Part shown: positions 1 to 6,324 of the stretch, one piece after another | Layout of the letters: every line of letters starts with the position of its first letter | How positions within the stretch are numbered: the stretch's first letter is position 1 | From: UBA10133 sp964348455 | Lineage (GTDB): Bacteria > Patescibacteriota > Microgenomatia > UBA1400 > MFAQ01 | Direction: 5' to 3' | Length of the DNA: 12,198 nucleotides | Assembly: GCA_964348455.1 (NCBI GenBank) | Contig: CAYGCQ010000032.1 | Coordinates: 1-12,198, forward strand | Position numbers and translations under genes: made by a program | Notes under the pieces: generated by a model | Databases searched by the model: none | Told to the model about the DNA's origin: nothing | Seen by the model: the letters and a program-made list of their open reading frames with translations, nothing else

Positions 1-447
1 TTAGATATTGTATTAAAAGAAAGAATTACTAACGAGACTCAGGTTGTTTATATACTAACGAGAATTGGAAAAGTCCTTGAGCTGGAAAGTGATGTTAAAT
101 ATCCAGTCCTGAAATTCTATCGCGATTGGTCAGTTCACACCAAGCTAGACAGAATAAAGAATAAAGAGGTAATTGATATTTTGAAAGAGTTTGTTAGAGA
201 AAAGGATACAAGACATCATTTTATTCTCCATGACAAATTTTGCTCGGAACTTAATGAGTTTTTTAAAAACCATAATATTAAACTGTTGAATAAAGCAAAT
301 TTAGATATGTTTATCTTCTATCTTGGTAAAGTCATATCAGATACGCCAATTGAGGTTACATTTGACGAACAAAAGTACAAAATCTCTGTAAGTGAGCCAG
401 ACAAGATGGACCGGAGCGGACTATACACAATAAGTCCATCGCCCTAA
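1..447 (+). CDS. hypothetical protein, 3' part only
   Basis: The frame is open from the first base of the window to TAA at 445-447, giving 148 residues with no stop, so the start lies outside the window. A TTG at 181 is only an internal codon. The visible protein is soluble, with no membrane segment or signal. Its first half holds an aromatic-rich stretch (KYPVLKFYRDW, about residues 33-43) followed by a charged helical part, then a short beta-like tail (VTFDEQKYKISV). I have a vague memory of uncharacterised proteins of roughly this size with a similar YP-L-FY-DW motif, but I cannot name a family or function. It converges with the toxin-antitoxin operon that ends at 514, with 66 bp between the stops and no clear terminator hairpin there. 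Confidence 0.75.
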   Translation, partial: LDIVLKERITNETQVVYILTRIGKVLELESDVKYPVLKFYRDWSVHTKLDRIKNKEVIDILKEFVREKDTRHHFILHDKFCSELNEFFKNHNIKLLNKANLDMFIFYLGKVISDTPIEVTFDEQKYKISVSEPDKMDRSGLYTISPSP

Positions 448-513
448 CTGACTACTTGTGTCTGCTTAGCAGGAACAATGACGATAGTCTTACAGCCATC
501 AAATAGCTTCTTT

Positions 514-957
514 TTACTGGCCTGAAAGCTTGTGTTCTAAGTCGAAAAAACATACCTGAAGAACATTACTCTTTACAGATTCAAAATACCCAATTAATCT
601 TTCTGCTTGTCTTTGACTACCTAGTTGATAGAGCTTTGACTTTGATAAAGCTACCAAATCCCCCAAAGAGAATCTCCTTATCTGGTCATCGGGTATTGAA
701 TGAAATTGTTTCCTTGCAGGTAAGGTGGTTCTTGTGTACCCTGAGTGTTTTTTGAGATTTTCAAATACTATAAGAAGTTTCGCGCCATCTCCAGTCCCGC
801 ACTCAAATGAAGATCTGCCTGTATCTAAATACTTAAAACTAAATAGGATCTCTTCTTCAAATGCGACTCTGGGATTAATTTGATTCGTTTGTTGAGGTGA
901 TGATTTTGCTCTTGAAGCATCTTTCTCCATCTGATTCCGCCAGTCTCTATTGTTCAT
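514..957 (-). CDS. putative toxin partner of the Panacea-domain protein
   Basis: A 147-residue soluble protein whose ATG follows the stop of the Panacea-domain gene by only 4 nt, with no ribosome binding site of its own, so it is probably translated by reinitiation. The first 30 residues are polar and likely disordered. The folded part starts near FSFKYLD (39-45) and ends with a conserved-looking block, YFESV...VCFFDLEHKLS (124-145), of the form aromatic-Asp-x-x-His-x-Leu. I recall uncharacterised proteins sharing both an FSFKYLD-like beginning and a W/F-x-Asp-x-x-His-x-Leu end, but I cannot assign an enzyme activity. The toxin role is inferred from position: Panacea antitoxins are known to sit next to very diverse toxins. 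It could instead be an accessory protein. Confidence 0.6.
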   Translation of the reverse strand: MNNRDWRNQMEKDASRAKSSPQQTNQINPRVAFEEEILFSFKYLDTGRSSFECGTGDGAKLLIVFENLKKHSGYTRTTLPARKQFHSIPDDQIRRFSLGDLVALSKSKLYQLGSQRQAERLIGYFESVKSNVLQVCFFDLEHKLSGQ

Positions 958-961
958 CTGT

Positions 962-1420
962 TTACGCGGCAGTTTCGGAAGATGCCCTTTCTTCCTTTGC
1001 TTTGTAAAACTCGATTATCAGTTCATCTGGAATCTGTTTTTCTTTGCCTTGCTCGAATGTTTCCTGCCATGGGCGCTCTGAATGTGTTAGATTTGCCAAC
1101 TCCAACCCTCCAAGCTTTCCATAAATAGTAAACACATCATCGATAATATTTTTTGCTTCTGCAGTTATATTACTTGAGTCTCCAGAAGGAGCATCACTAA
1201 TAATGTCTGCGCCGTACTTACTGTATTCGTTATATAACGACACCACAACAGGGCCATATTTCCAGGCAACGATTGGTTCTTCAAATAACTTATTGCCAAA
1301 CCTAACTAAAAACCACACATAGGAATAATAAACGAGTTTTTGAAGCTTTATGTTTGTAAGTGGCTCACCAGTCTCTTTAGATAAATCTAGAAGATAACTT
1401 GCAATGTCTTGTGCTGTCAT
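962..1420 (-). CDS. Panacea-domain (SocA/DUF4065-type) antitoxin
   Basis: A 152-residue protein matching the Panacea/SocA-like/GepA domain along nearly its whole length. The signatures are TNIKLQKLVYYSYVW (22-36), which is the family's I-x-L/I-KLQKLLYY helix, EEPIVAWKYGPVVVSLY (47-63), which is the family's E-x-IxAWxyGPVVxxxY segment, and LTHSERPWQE (111-120), which is the LTHxxxPW motif. The family is known as a promiscuous antitoxin domain that neutralises unrelated toxins by direct binding; in Caulobacter SocA it also acts as a proteolytic adaptor. It is the first gene of the pair, as is usual for antitoxins, with the small protein at 514-957 right behind it. No Shine-Dalgarno is evident. 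A TATAGA hexamer lies 9 nt before the ATG. The family call is firm; the antitoxin role in this organism is inferred. Confidence 0.9.
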   Translation of the reverse strand: MTAQDIASYLLDLSKETGEPLTNIKLQKLVYYSYVWFLVRFGNKLFEEPIVAWKYGPVVVSLYNEYSKYGADIISDAPSGDSSNITAEAKNIIDDVFTIYGKLGGLELANLTHSERPWQETFEQGKEKQIPDELIIEFYKAKEERASSETAA

Positions 1421-1429
1421 ATACTTTTC

Positions 1430-1435
1430 TCTATA
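1430..1435 (-). promoter_or_regulatory. possible -10 box of the toxin-antitoxin operon
   Basis: TATAGA on the minus strand, ending 9 nt before the antitoxin ATG. No good -35 is present at 17-18 bp. If used, the leader would be only about 2-3 nt. Weak alone; it gains weight from similar boxes at other genes in the window. Confidence 0.35.
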
Positions 1436-1541
1436 TTAACGCTTCACCTTAATAATACATCTTTTGTAAACCGCCATTCAAGAGTATGGATTTTAATACA
1501 TAATTGATCTAGTTGCTTGGATATATAATTATCCCTACCTG

Positions 1542-1646
1542 TTTGTGCCTGCGGAGCAGGCACTTTGGCCGATAGGCCAATGCTGTCTCAAGTCTTTAAC
1601 ATCAGATAGTAAAATTTTCTCCCAACTATCTGATATTTTTATGGCG
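1542..1646. repeat. hairpin repeat module, copy 1, with long-range stem
   Basis: The first 55 bp (1542-1596) match copy 2 at 3964-4018 with one mismatch, which falls in a hairpin loop. It holds two perfect hairpins: GTGCCTGC/GCAGGCAC with loop GGA (1545-1563) and TTGGCC/GGCCAA with loop GATA (1565-1580). A conserved single-stranded stretch, TGCTGTCTCAAGTCTT, follows (1581-1596). Next is a perfect 10-bp stem, ATCAGATAGT (1601-1610) with ACTATCTGAT (1625-1634), closing a 14-nt loop that begins AAAATTTTCTCC. The element ends in a T run and ATGGCG (1641-1646). Copy 2 has the same order of parts with an entirely different stem sequence. The functional strand is unknown; read on the minus strand it lies about 120 nt upstream of the antitoxin gene. 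Confidence 0.85.
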
Positions 1647-1675
1647 AAATTGAAATTTGAGCCATATTGAGAGAG

Positions 1676-1851
1676 CTTCGCCACAATCGCCGAATGCGAA
1701 GTTGTGGCGAACATAAAGATGCGACAGCGATAGCTGGCGCTTGCTCGCAAGAGCAATTATCCCGACCGCAGTCGGGATACAATATTAATCGCGCGCAAGG
1801 TGTTCCGCCGTCAGGCGGTGGCGAACCGCGAGACACGACAGTGTTGAGCGG
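1676..1851. other. tandem hairpin array, candidate structured RNA
   Basis: Non-coding, GC-richer than its surroundings, and almost fully foldable. In order: TTCGCCACAA (1677-1686) with TTGTGGCGAA (1702-1711), which competes with CTTCGC/GCGAAG (1676-1681/1696-1701); GCGACAGC-GATA-GCTGGCGC (1721-1740, one mismatch); TTGCTC-GCAA-GAGCAA (1741-1756); TATCCCGAC-CGCA-GTCGGGATA (1758-1779); CCGCC-GTCA-GGCGG (1805-1818); and CCGC-GA-GACAC-GACA-GTGTT-GA-GCGG (1826-1851), where two facing GA dinucleotides form an internal loop. Short open frames crossing this area look like accidents of the repeats. No known RNA family is recognised. Whether this and the module at 1542 form one element is unknown. Confidence 0.6.
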
Positions 1852-1860
1852 TGAGCCAAT

Positions 1861-2022
1861 AGATTAATAATTTTGTTGGAACCAAGTTCGAATTTCGTTA
1901 TAACAGACAACACATTTGGATAAATCGGGAGAGTCGGGGTCAGTCGCCCGCGCGCCCGCCCACCAGATCTTAAAGGGTAGAGATTTGGCTTTTTACACCT
2001 CAGTCTATCCTTGCCAATTTTC
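1861..2022. other. intergenic spacer, no feature recognised
   Basis: This stretch lies between the hairpin array and the stop of the Mur-like ORF. It contains a C-rich patch near 1948-1964 (GCCCGCGCGCCCGCCC) that is out of keeping with the AT-rich surroundings. I find no gene, no convincing terminator and no tRNA. Confidence 0.5.
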
Positions 2023-2944
2023 TTATAAATATTTTTCAGGAGTAAAACCGGGCTTCCTGGTAGCTAAAGCCTTGTGGTAAATAATGTAACCTTCTGACGC
2101 TTTGCGAAACAAGCTCCCGAATTTTTCTGTATCTACAAAATGAGCATTGACGGGAAGTCGCTCTCTGTTGGCCGGTGTATCTAAAACCACTGTCTTATCT
2201 GAACCAAAGACTTTCTTCAATAAATCAGTAAAACCGGAAGGGTCTTCGTCAGCAAAATTGATTTCATCAACAAATAACCAAGGAGTACTGCCATCTGTGG
2301 TTTCAAACCAACTCCAAAGTCTACCTCCACCAGAGGTTTCACCATGGAAGAATATATTCTTTCCTTCAAAGTTACAGCTTAAAATTCTTTTTTCTTGGGG
2401 TTCAAAAGTTTCAAAGGATCTTCTTAGTTGATTTTGAGTAAATCCAATTTGCTGAGCCACTATTTTCCCAACAGTAAATAGTTCAGCTGTTCTTAATGTG
2501 GGTGGCATAAACGGACTTTGGATCGAACTGGTTTCGACATCAAAACCCGTCCAGCCAAAAGGCATGGGTTCATGAAGTTCTGCCAAGACTCGGTTGTTTA
2601 AAAACCCCAAGGAACCATTTGGGCGAATATTGATTTTCGATCTGAAAATATCGTTTTTATCATTAAACGACCCAGGGTTAATGTGTGTGTCGTAAATATT
2701 GGTTAGAAAAGCAATGTTGGGCGGAAGTAACTCTGATAGTTTGGCAACATGGTCATGTAAATATGCGCTATATTCCATGACAACTACCGGGGTTTCTTGA
2801 TCAACCCGATTAATATAGTGGCACATGACACCAAGAGGAGTTAGCCTTTTGGTGAAAAATCTTTTTGCATCGATCCCTGATGAAGAAATAAGATGTTCCT
2901 AAATTACCGGCAATTTCTTTGATTTGGTCTGTTTCAAGAATCAT
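2023..2944 (-). pseudogene. Mur-ligase-like protein, frameshifted, ATP loop not visible
   Basis: The long frame (2023-2898) starts after a TAG at 2901-2899 and has no early start codon before ATG 2826. The 24 residues upstream of that ATG (HLISSSGIDAKRFF... to LGV) read smoothly into it. A natural start, ATG 2944, overlaps the hydrolase stop as ATGA but lies in another frame: it reads MILETDQIKEIAGNLG and needs one +1 shift between about 2901 and 2815. Counting from ATG 2826, the Mur features are VVVMEYSAYL (14-23) and IAFLTNIYDTHI (38-49), resembling the EMGxxxxGE and ITNxxxxHL segments, then LRTAELFTVGKIVAQQIG... (111 on), resembling the start of the C-terminal ligase domain. No GTxGKT-type ATP loop occurs here, and 307 codons is short for the family (usually over 400). 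Either a decayed gene, a non-catalytic relative, or a sequencing indel in a divergent protein. Confidence 0.65.
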
Positions 2945-3672
2945 TTAGATAAAAAATCAATAATAGCTGACGAGACTAGTTCAGGATGAGTACCACCAAT
3001 GTTATGATCTCCACCGGCAATTGTTATACAGTTTAGGTCATTTTTTTTCACGACTTCCGAAATATATTCGGCAGGTGTAGAAGTATCTGAATCTCCGTAA
3101 ACAAGAAGAATATCCTGTGGATCCACCTCATCTAGTAATGGCCGGATATCTCTTCTGGCAATTTTGTCGTAGCTCGCCCGCAAAAATGGAGTACCTTCGC
3201 GATAATATCTACTAAACAGCGATTGGTAAAGAGACTTTAGCGTATCAAAGTATTTTTGTGGGACAAATGTTTTTCCTAAAGCCCCCATTTGAGATTTGAC
3301 AGTTACTTTTCTTTTCAGGGCAGGTGCAATTAATACCACGGGAATATCTGATTTGTATCTAACCTTGAAGTCCAAGGCAATAACACCACCAAAAGAATAA
3401 CCCACAATAGCCGAAGGCTTAACTTTTTGATCTTTTAGCCATTTAGCAAAGTAATCAGAAAAATCTTCAACATCAAACGATTCTGTCTTTGACTCTTCGA
3501 CACAGCAGAAGCCAGGAAGGTTGAAAAATCTTAAGGTGAATTTTTCCTCCAATAAATCTACAAACTCCCTTCTATTGCTCCAGGCGACATCCTCACCTAC
3601 ATTTTCACAGTTTAAATTGGAATTGTAGCTTCCTGTTCCCCAACCGTGTACCATAACAATTTCTTTATTCAT
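2941..3672 (-). CDS. alpha/beta-hydrolase family protein
   Basis: A 243-residue soluble alpha/beta hydrolase. The oxyanion-hole HGWG is at 9-12, the nucleophile elbow GYSFGG at 91-96 (Ser93), the acid strand VYGDSDTSTP at 191-200 (Asp196 the likely acid) and the catalytic histidine in GGDHN at 220-224 (His223). All triad positions are intact and the length is normal for the fold. The residues between 118 and 185 would be the lid that sets substrate choice; I cannot predict the substrate. No signal peptide, so it is probably cytoplasmic. Its TGA stop overlaps the ATG of the following Mur-like frame (ATGA), pointing to translational coupling and a shared, perhaps envelope-related, role. A strong extended -10 box stands just before the start and no Shine-Dalgarno is evident. 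Confidence 0.9.
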   Translation of the reverse strand: MNKEIVMVHGWGTGSYNSNLNCENVGEDVAWSNRREFVDLLEEKFTLRFFNLPGFCCVEESKTESFDVEDFSDYFAKWLKDQKVKPSAIVGYSFGGVIALDFKVRYKSDIPVVLIAPALKRKVTVKSQMGALGKTFVPQKYFDTLKSLYQSLFSRYYREGTPFLRASYDKIARRDIRPLLDEVDPQDILLVYGDSDTSTPAEYISEVVKKNDLNCITIAGGDHNIGGTHPELVSSAIIDFLSK

Positions 3673-3681
3673 CTCAACAAT

Positions 3682-3690
3682 ATTATATCA
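3682..3690 (-). promoter_or_regulatory. extended -10 promoter of the hydrolase gene
   Basis: TGATATAAT on the minus strand, a perfect extended -10 (TGn followed by TATAAT), ending 9 nt before the ATG. No recognisable -35, as expected for an extended -10. Transcription would begin within a few bases of the start codon, giving a leaderless or nearly leaderless message. Confidence 0.6.
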
Positions 3691-3718
3691 ATTTAGCCTT
3701 GAAACTAACCCAGGTATG

Positions 3719-3887
3719 TTATCTTGCCTCTTCTTCTGCCTCAGGACGAATCAGGTGGTCGTATTCACCATTACAAATTCTGTGGGTTCGGCAGGTTGAA
3801 GCAATAACTGGGTAGTCTGGGTGATTGTCTCTGGGATCGATCTGAAAACCAGATTCGACACTATTGAGGACAGATCATAATTGGCAT
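3719..3887 (-). pseudogene. small frameshifted ORF with Cys/His motif
   Basis: ATG 3887 is preceded by a purine-rich AGAGGGTGAG about 4 nt upstream, a fair ribosome binding site; a further ATG at 3926 lies in the same frame. The frame reads MPIMICPQ then TAG. One base over, an open frame of about 51 codons runs to TAA at 3721-3719 with a protein-like composition: GFQIDPRDNHPDYPV, then STCRTHRICNGEYDHLIRPE and an acidic tail EAEEEAR. The second frame has no start codon, and a TGA in that frame falls right where the first frame passes, so a single +1 shift inside the window TCTGTCCTCAATAG would join them into a protein of about 55 residues. The CxxHxxC-like cluster could bind metal. The family is unknown. 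Decay, assembly indel and programmed shift cannot be told apart here. Confidence 0.4.
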
Positions 3888-3963
3888 TGGCTCACCCTCT
3901 CGATGTATATGTTTTTCTGTATTCATAAAGCTTTTTTGTGATATGTGCATATTTTACACCTCA

Positions 3964-4173
3964 TTTGTGCCTGCGAAGCAGGCACTTTGGCCGATAGGCC
4001 AATGCTGTCTCAAGTCTTAAATACCCACTGATAAGAGCTTGCTCGTCACCTTTTCAATAACTTCTCTGAAGTTATTGAAATATTGTTCCTGCGCTTCCTC
4101 TTATAATCGCTCATAACTTCGTTATGATGCTTGATTATAAAAATTTCTCCTAATCAGTGGGTATTTTATGGCG
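3964..4173. repeat. hairpin repeat module, copy 2, with enlarged long-range stem
   Basis: The same 55-bp block as copy 1 (loop GAA instead of GGA at 3975-3977). After TGCTGTCTCAAGTCTT comes a perfect 14-bp stem, AAATACCCACTGAT (4019-4032) with ATCAGTGGGTATTT (4153-4166), unrelated in sequence to the stem of copy 1. The loop again ends with the conserved AAAAATTTCTCCTA (4139-4152), and the 3' arm is again followed by T's and ATGGCG (4168-4173). Compared with copy 1, about 106 extra nt sit inside the loop and carry two more hairpins: a 13-bp stem TTTCAATAACTTC/GAAGTTATTGAAA with loop TCT (4052-4080), and TTATAATC...GATTATAA enclosing TCATAAC-TTC-GTTATGA (4101-4140). On the minus strand the module precedes the small ORF at 3719-3926. 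Confidence 0.85.
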
Positions 4174-4190
4174 GGGAAGTGATTTGTATA

Positions 4191-4232
4191 GATTCCGGGT
4201 CAAGCCCGGAATGACAATGTGTCCGAAGGACA
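4191..4232. repeat. dispersed hairpin repeat (TCAAG-loop type) plus small hairpin
   Basis: ATTCCGGG (4192-4199) and CCCGGAAT (4205-4212) pair around loop TCAAG and are followed by GAC. The same layout with a different stem recurs at 10765-10785. Immediately after lies TGTCC-GAA-GGACA (4220-4232). Intergenic repeats of the type ATTCCGGGTCAAGCCCGGAATGAC are common in many bacterial genomes. Confidence 0.7.
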
Positions 4233-4295
4233 TTCATCCCGACGTGCCGTGCCCCCCCAGGTACAATATTTACTGTAATTACTTTTCGACTACAT

Positions 4296-4334
4296 TATAA
4301 TAACACTGGAGTTATAAATTTGATTTAGTATGAT
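4296..4334 (+). promoter_or_regulatory. promoter elements for the 607-residue surface protein
   Basis: Two -10-like boxes: TATAAT at 4296-4301, 39 nt before the ATG, and TATGAT at 4329-4334, 6 nt before it. The second would give a leaderless message. Neither has a convincing -35, and there is no Shine-Dalgarno close to the ATG at 4341. Confidence 0.45.
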
Positions 4335-4340
4335 CTATTT

Positions 4341-6164
4341 ATGAAAAGAAAAATTATTTTGTTACCCATAGTATTTATCGCAGTTCTCCTCTTGGGGCTT
4401 TTTCTTATTACACAGCAAGGCCGATCTGAAGAAAAAGTTTTGGAGTCTACATATAATCTTTCAAAAGAGTATCTCTTACTTCGATATCGTACAGATAATA
4501 TTTTGATAAACGCAGAAAGTTATGCCGATTATTCGTCTTGGGACAAAGATATGACTATTTTAGTCGAGAATTGGAACAATCTAGATAAACAGGTAAGTGT
4601 TTTAGAGAAATTAGCTTCCGAAGAAACTGAAAAAACATCGGTAAATATTAGAATGGTTCAAACAGCCCATGCTTACAATTCCCAAGAGATAAATTCTATC
4701 TATGATAAAGCTCCAAAATTTAAAGGAATAGCAGCTTTAGCCAAACATTTGGGAGTCGATGCCAAAAGGGCGCAAATCATTTTGGATCAAGCACAAGCCC
4801 AGACAAGCTCCGAAACGTTTATTGAAGAAGGAGACGCCTTTGAGACATTAGAAAACACGGCGATTGTCGTTAAAGACGGCTGTAAAGTTGCGGGATTTGT
4901 GGGTGGTATAGCATTAACTGGTGGTGCTGCTGGACTTGCTACCGCAGGAACGCTGACTCAAGCAAGTGTTGTTATTGTAGGTGCCGATCTTACACTTGAA
5001 GTAACCGAAGATAGCGCCAAAATAGCTTTGGGTGATAAAAACAAAATTTCTTCCTTTGTAGGAGACGTTAGAACCGTCACTGAACCCATAGCTACCATTT
5101 TGACCATAACGAATATTCCCAGCACTATAAATAACGCGTATGGTAAATTTGATGCTGTAATGATTGGTTTGGAACAATTTAGAGATACTGTTCAAGAAGG
5201 TAAAGTTGTTGGAGTTGATCTTACTAATTTTGAATATCACTCACCTTTTAAACGATTAAAACAAGCAAAATACCCAGGCACATTAACGGTAGCGCAAATC
5301 GAGAAGGCTGAAGTTGAAGCTTGGCTACAAAGCCTTAATAAAAAATATGAACCAATGAGTAAAGAAGATTTGGAAAAATATTTAGCAAGTTCAATTAAGG
5401 AAACTAAACAAGATAAAGAAATTGCTGAGAAAGAAAAAGAGGATAAAACTGAACCATCTAAAAAGAACGAAGAAAACAACACCATAATTAATTCAGCTTG
5501 GAAAGGTACTTTAGAAAGTATATCGGGTGGGAGTGGAGAAGAACAAAGCACAAAATTAGATTTTGTTTTGAATAAAGATGGTACGGTTGGTGGCGCCAAC
5601 TTTAAAAAATGGAAACAGGAAGGTGATCATATAAAACTGTTTGGGGAGGATGAATCTAAAGGTTATTACGAATTCAAAGTGGGTGATAATTACATAGTCT
5701 TAACAAAAATACTCATCGGTGGTGAGCTAATAGAACCAGGACAAGAATATATGGGAGGAACTGCCCCTTCAGGTATTTTATACAAAAAATCTAGTTCAAT
5801 AGGCGGGGACGCTCAATCCTCTGGAGATGCAATGCCGATAAGTGAGTTTAATAGAATGAGCGACAAAGGTTTATTTAAAAATATTTCAAAGGTTATAGAA
5901 AACTTGGGAGAACCTGATGTCAAGACCACTGATGACAACGGTAGAATTATTTATGTCTACTATGATTTAGTCAAATATGAGAGCGGTGGTATGGGAAGCG
6001 TAAAAATGGCTTTCTACAATGAGGAAGATTATAAATCTTACATTAAGGGATCAGGTGCCAGCTGGGATTCTAACAGAGAAAATTGGGATGAATCCGGCGG
6101 TGGTATAAGAGCTACTGAAGAAATTAATCCAAGAGAAACTTATAAACAAATATACGGAGAATAA
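4341..6164 (+). CDS. large anchored surface protein, multidomain, unknown function
   Basis: A 607-residue protein with an N-terminal membrane segment (4-24, no clear cleavage site), so probably anchored and facing outward. Residues 35-160 are helical. A Gly/Ala-rich hydrophobic stretch (183-218, GFVGGIALTGGAAGL...) with flanking helices to about 290 may pack against membrane or form a core. Residues 340-380 are a Lys/Glu-rich low-complexity linker. Residues 386-483 (WKGTLESISGG, NKDGTVGG, GYYEFKVGDNYIVLTK, LYKK) look like a small beta-barrel of the lipocalin-like kind, with the pattern W-x-G...DGT...W...GD-x-I. Residues 500-570, with LGEPD...GRIIYVYYD, resemble the SmpA/BamE-like fold. These domain calls are pattern-based guesses; no family is recognised for the whole. 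It stands alone between repeat DNA and the next gene. Confidence 0.8.
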   Translation: MKRKIILLPIVFIAVLLLGLFLITQQGRSEEKVLESTYNLSKEYLLLRYRTDNILINAESYADYSSWDKDMTILVENWNNLDKQVSVLEKLASEETEKTSVNIRMVQTAHAYNSQEINSIYDKAPKFKGIAALAKHLGVDAKRAQIILDQAQAQTSSETFIEEGDAFETLENTAIVVKDGCKVAGFVGGIALTGGAAGLATAGTLTQASVVIVGADLTLEVTEDSAKIALGDKNKISSFVGDVRTVTEPIATILTITNIPSTINNAYGKFDAVMIGLEQFRDTVQEGKVVGVDLTNFEYHSPFKRLKQAKYPGTLTVAQIEKAEVEAWLQSLNKKYEPMSKEDLEKYLASSIKETKQDKEIAEKEKEDKTEPSKKNEENNTIINSAWKGTLESISGGSGEEQSTKLDFVLNKDGTVGGANFKKWKQEGDHIKLFGEDESKGYYEFKVGDNYIVLTKILIGGELIEPGQEYMGGTAPSGILYKKSSSIGGDAQSSGDAMPISEFNRMSDKGLFKNISKVIENLGEPDVKTTDDNGRIIYVYYDLVKYESGGMGSVKMAFYNEEDYKSYIKGSGASWDSNRENWDESGGGIRATEEINPRETYKQIYGE

Positions 6165-6309
6165 TTAGACGGGTAATCCAAAGACACACCAGGATATAAG
6201 ACTGTTTTATTGTCCCAATTATTCCAGATGAAAATATTCATTAAAACTCTTGACGCCCAAGTTCTTACGAAAGTGAAAATCTATCGAGGATATAACTAGG
6301 AAGTGCTTC

Positions 6310-6318
6310 TGATAAAAT
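6310..6318 (+). promoter_or_regulatory. extended -10 box before the peptidase-like gene
   Basis: TGATAAAAT ends exactly 6 nt before the ATG at 6325. There is no Shine-Dalgarno, so a leaderless start is predicted. Confidence 0.5.
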
Positions 6319-6324
6319 GTTTGA

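Noticed and set aside
1535..1867. Three short open frames on both strands (62-73 codons) across the hairpin region
   Set aside because: They run through palindromic repeats on both strands, have no ribosome binding site, and read as composition-driven peptides rich in Ser, Arg and Cys. The hairpin structure explains the sequence better.
1880..1895. GTTCGAAT, resembling a tRNA T-loop
   Set aside because: No T-stem pairing, anticodon arm or acceptor stem around it.
4914..5599. Minus-strand open frames opposite the 607-residue gene
   Set aside because: Antisense shadows of a long, clearly protein-like frame; no start signals or recognisable motifs.
6228..6299. 23-codon open frame MKIFIKTLDAQ... 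before the peptidase-like gene
   Set aside because: No ribosome binding site or close -10 box; length is within chance for AT-rich DNA.
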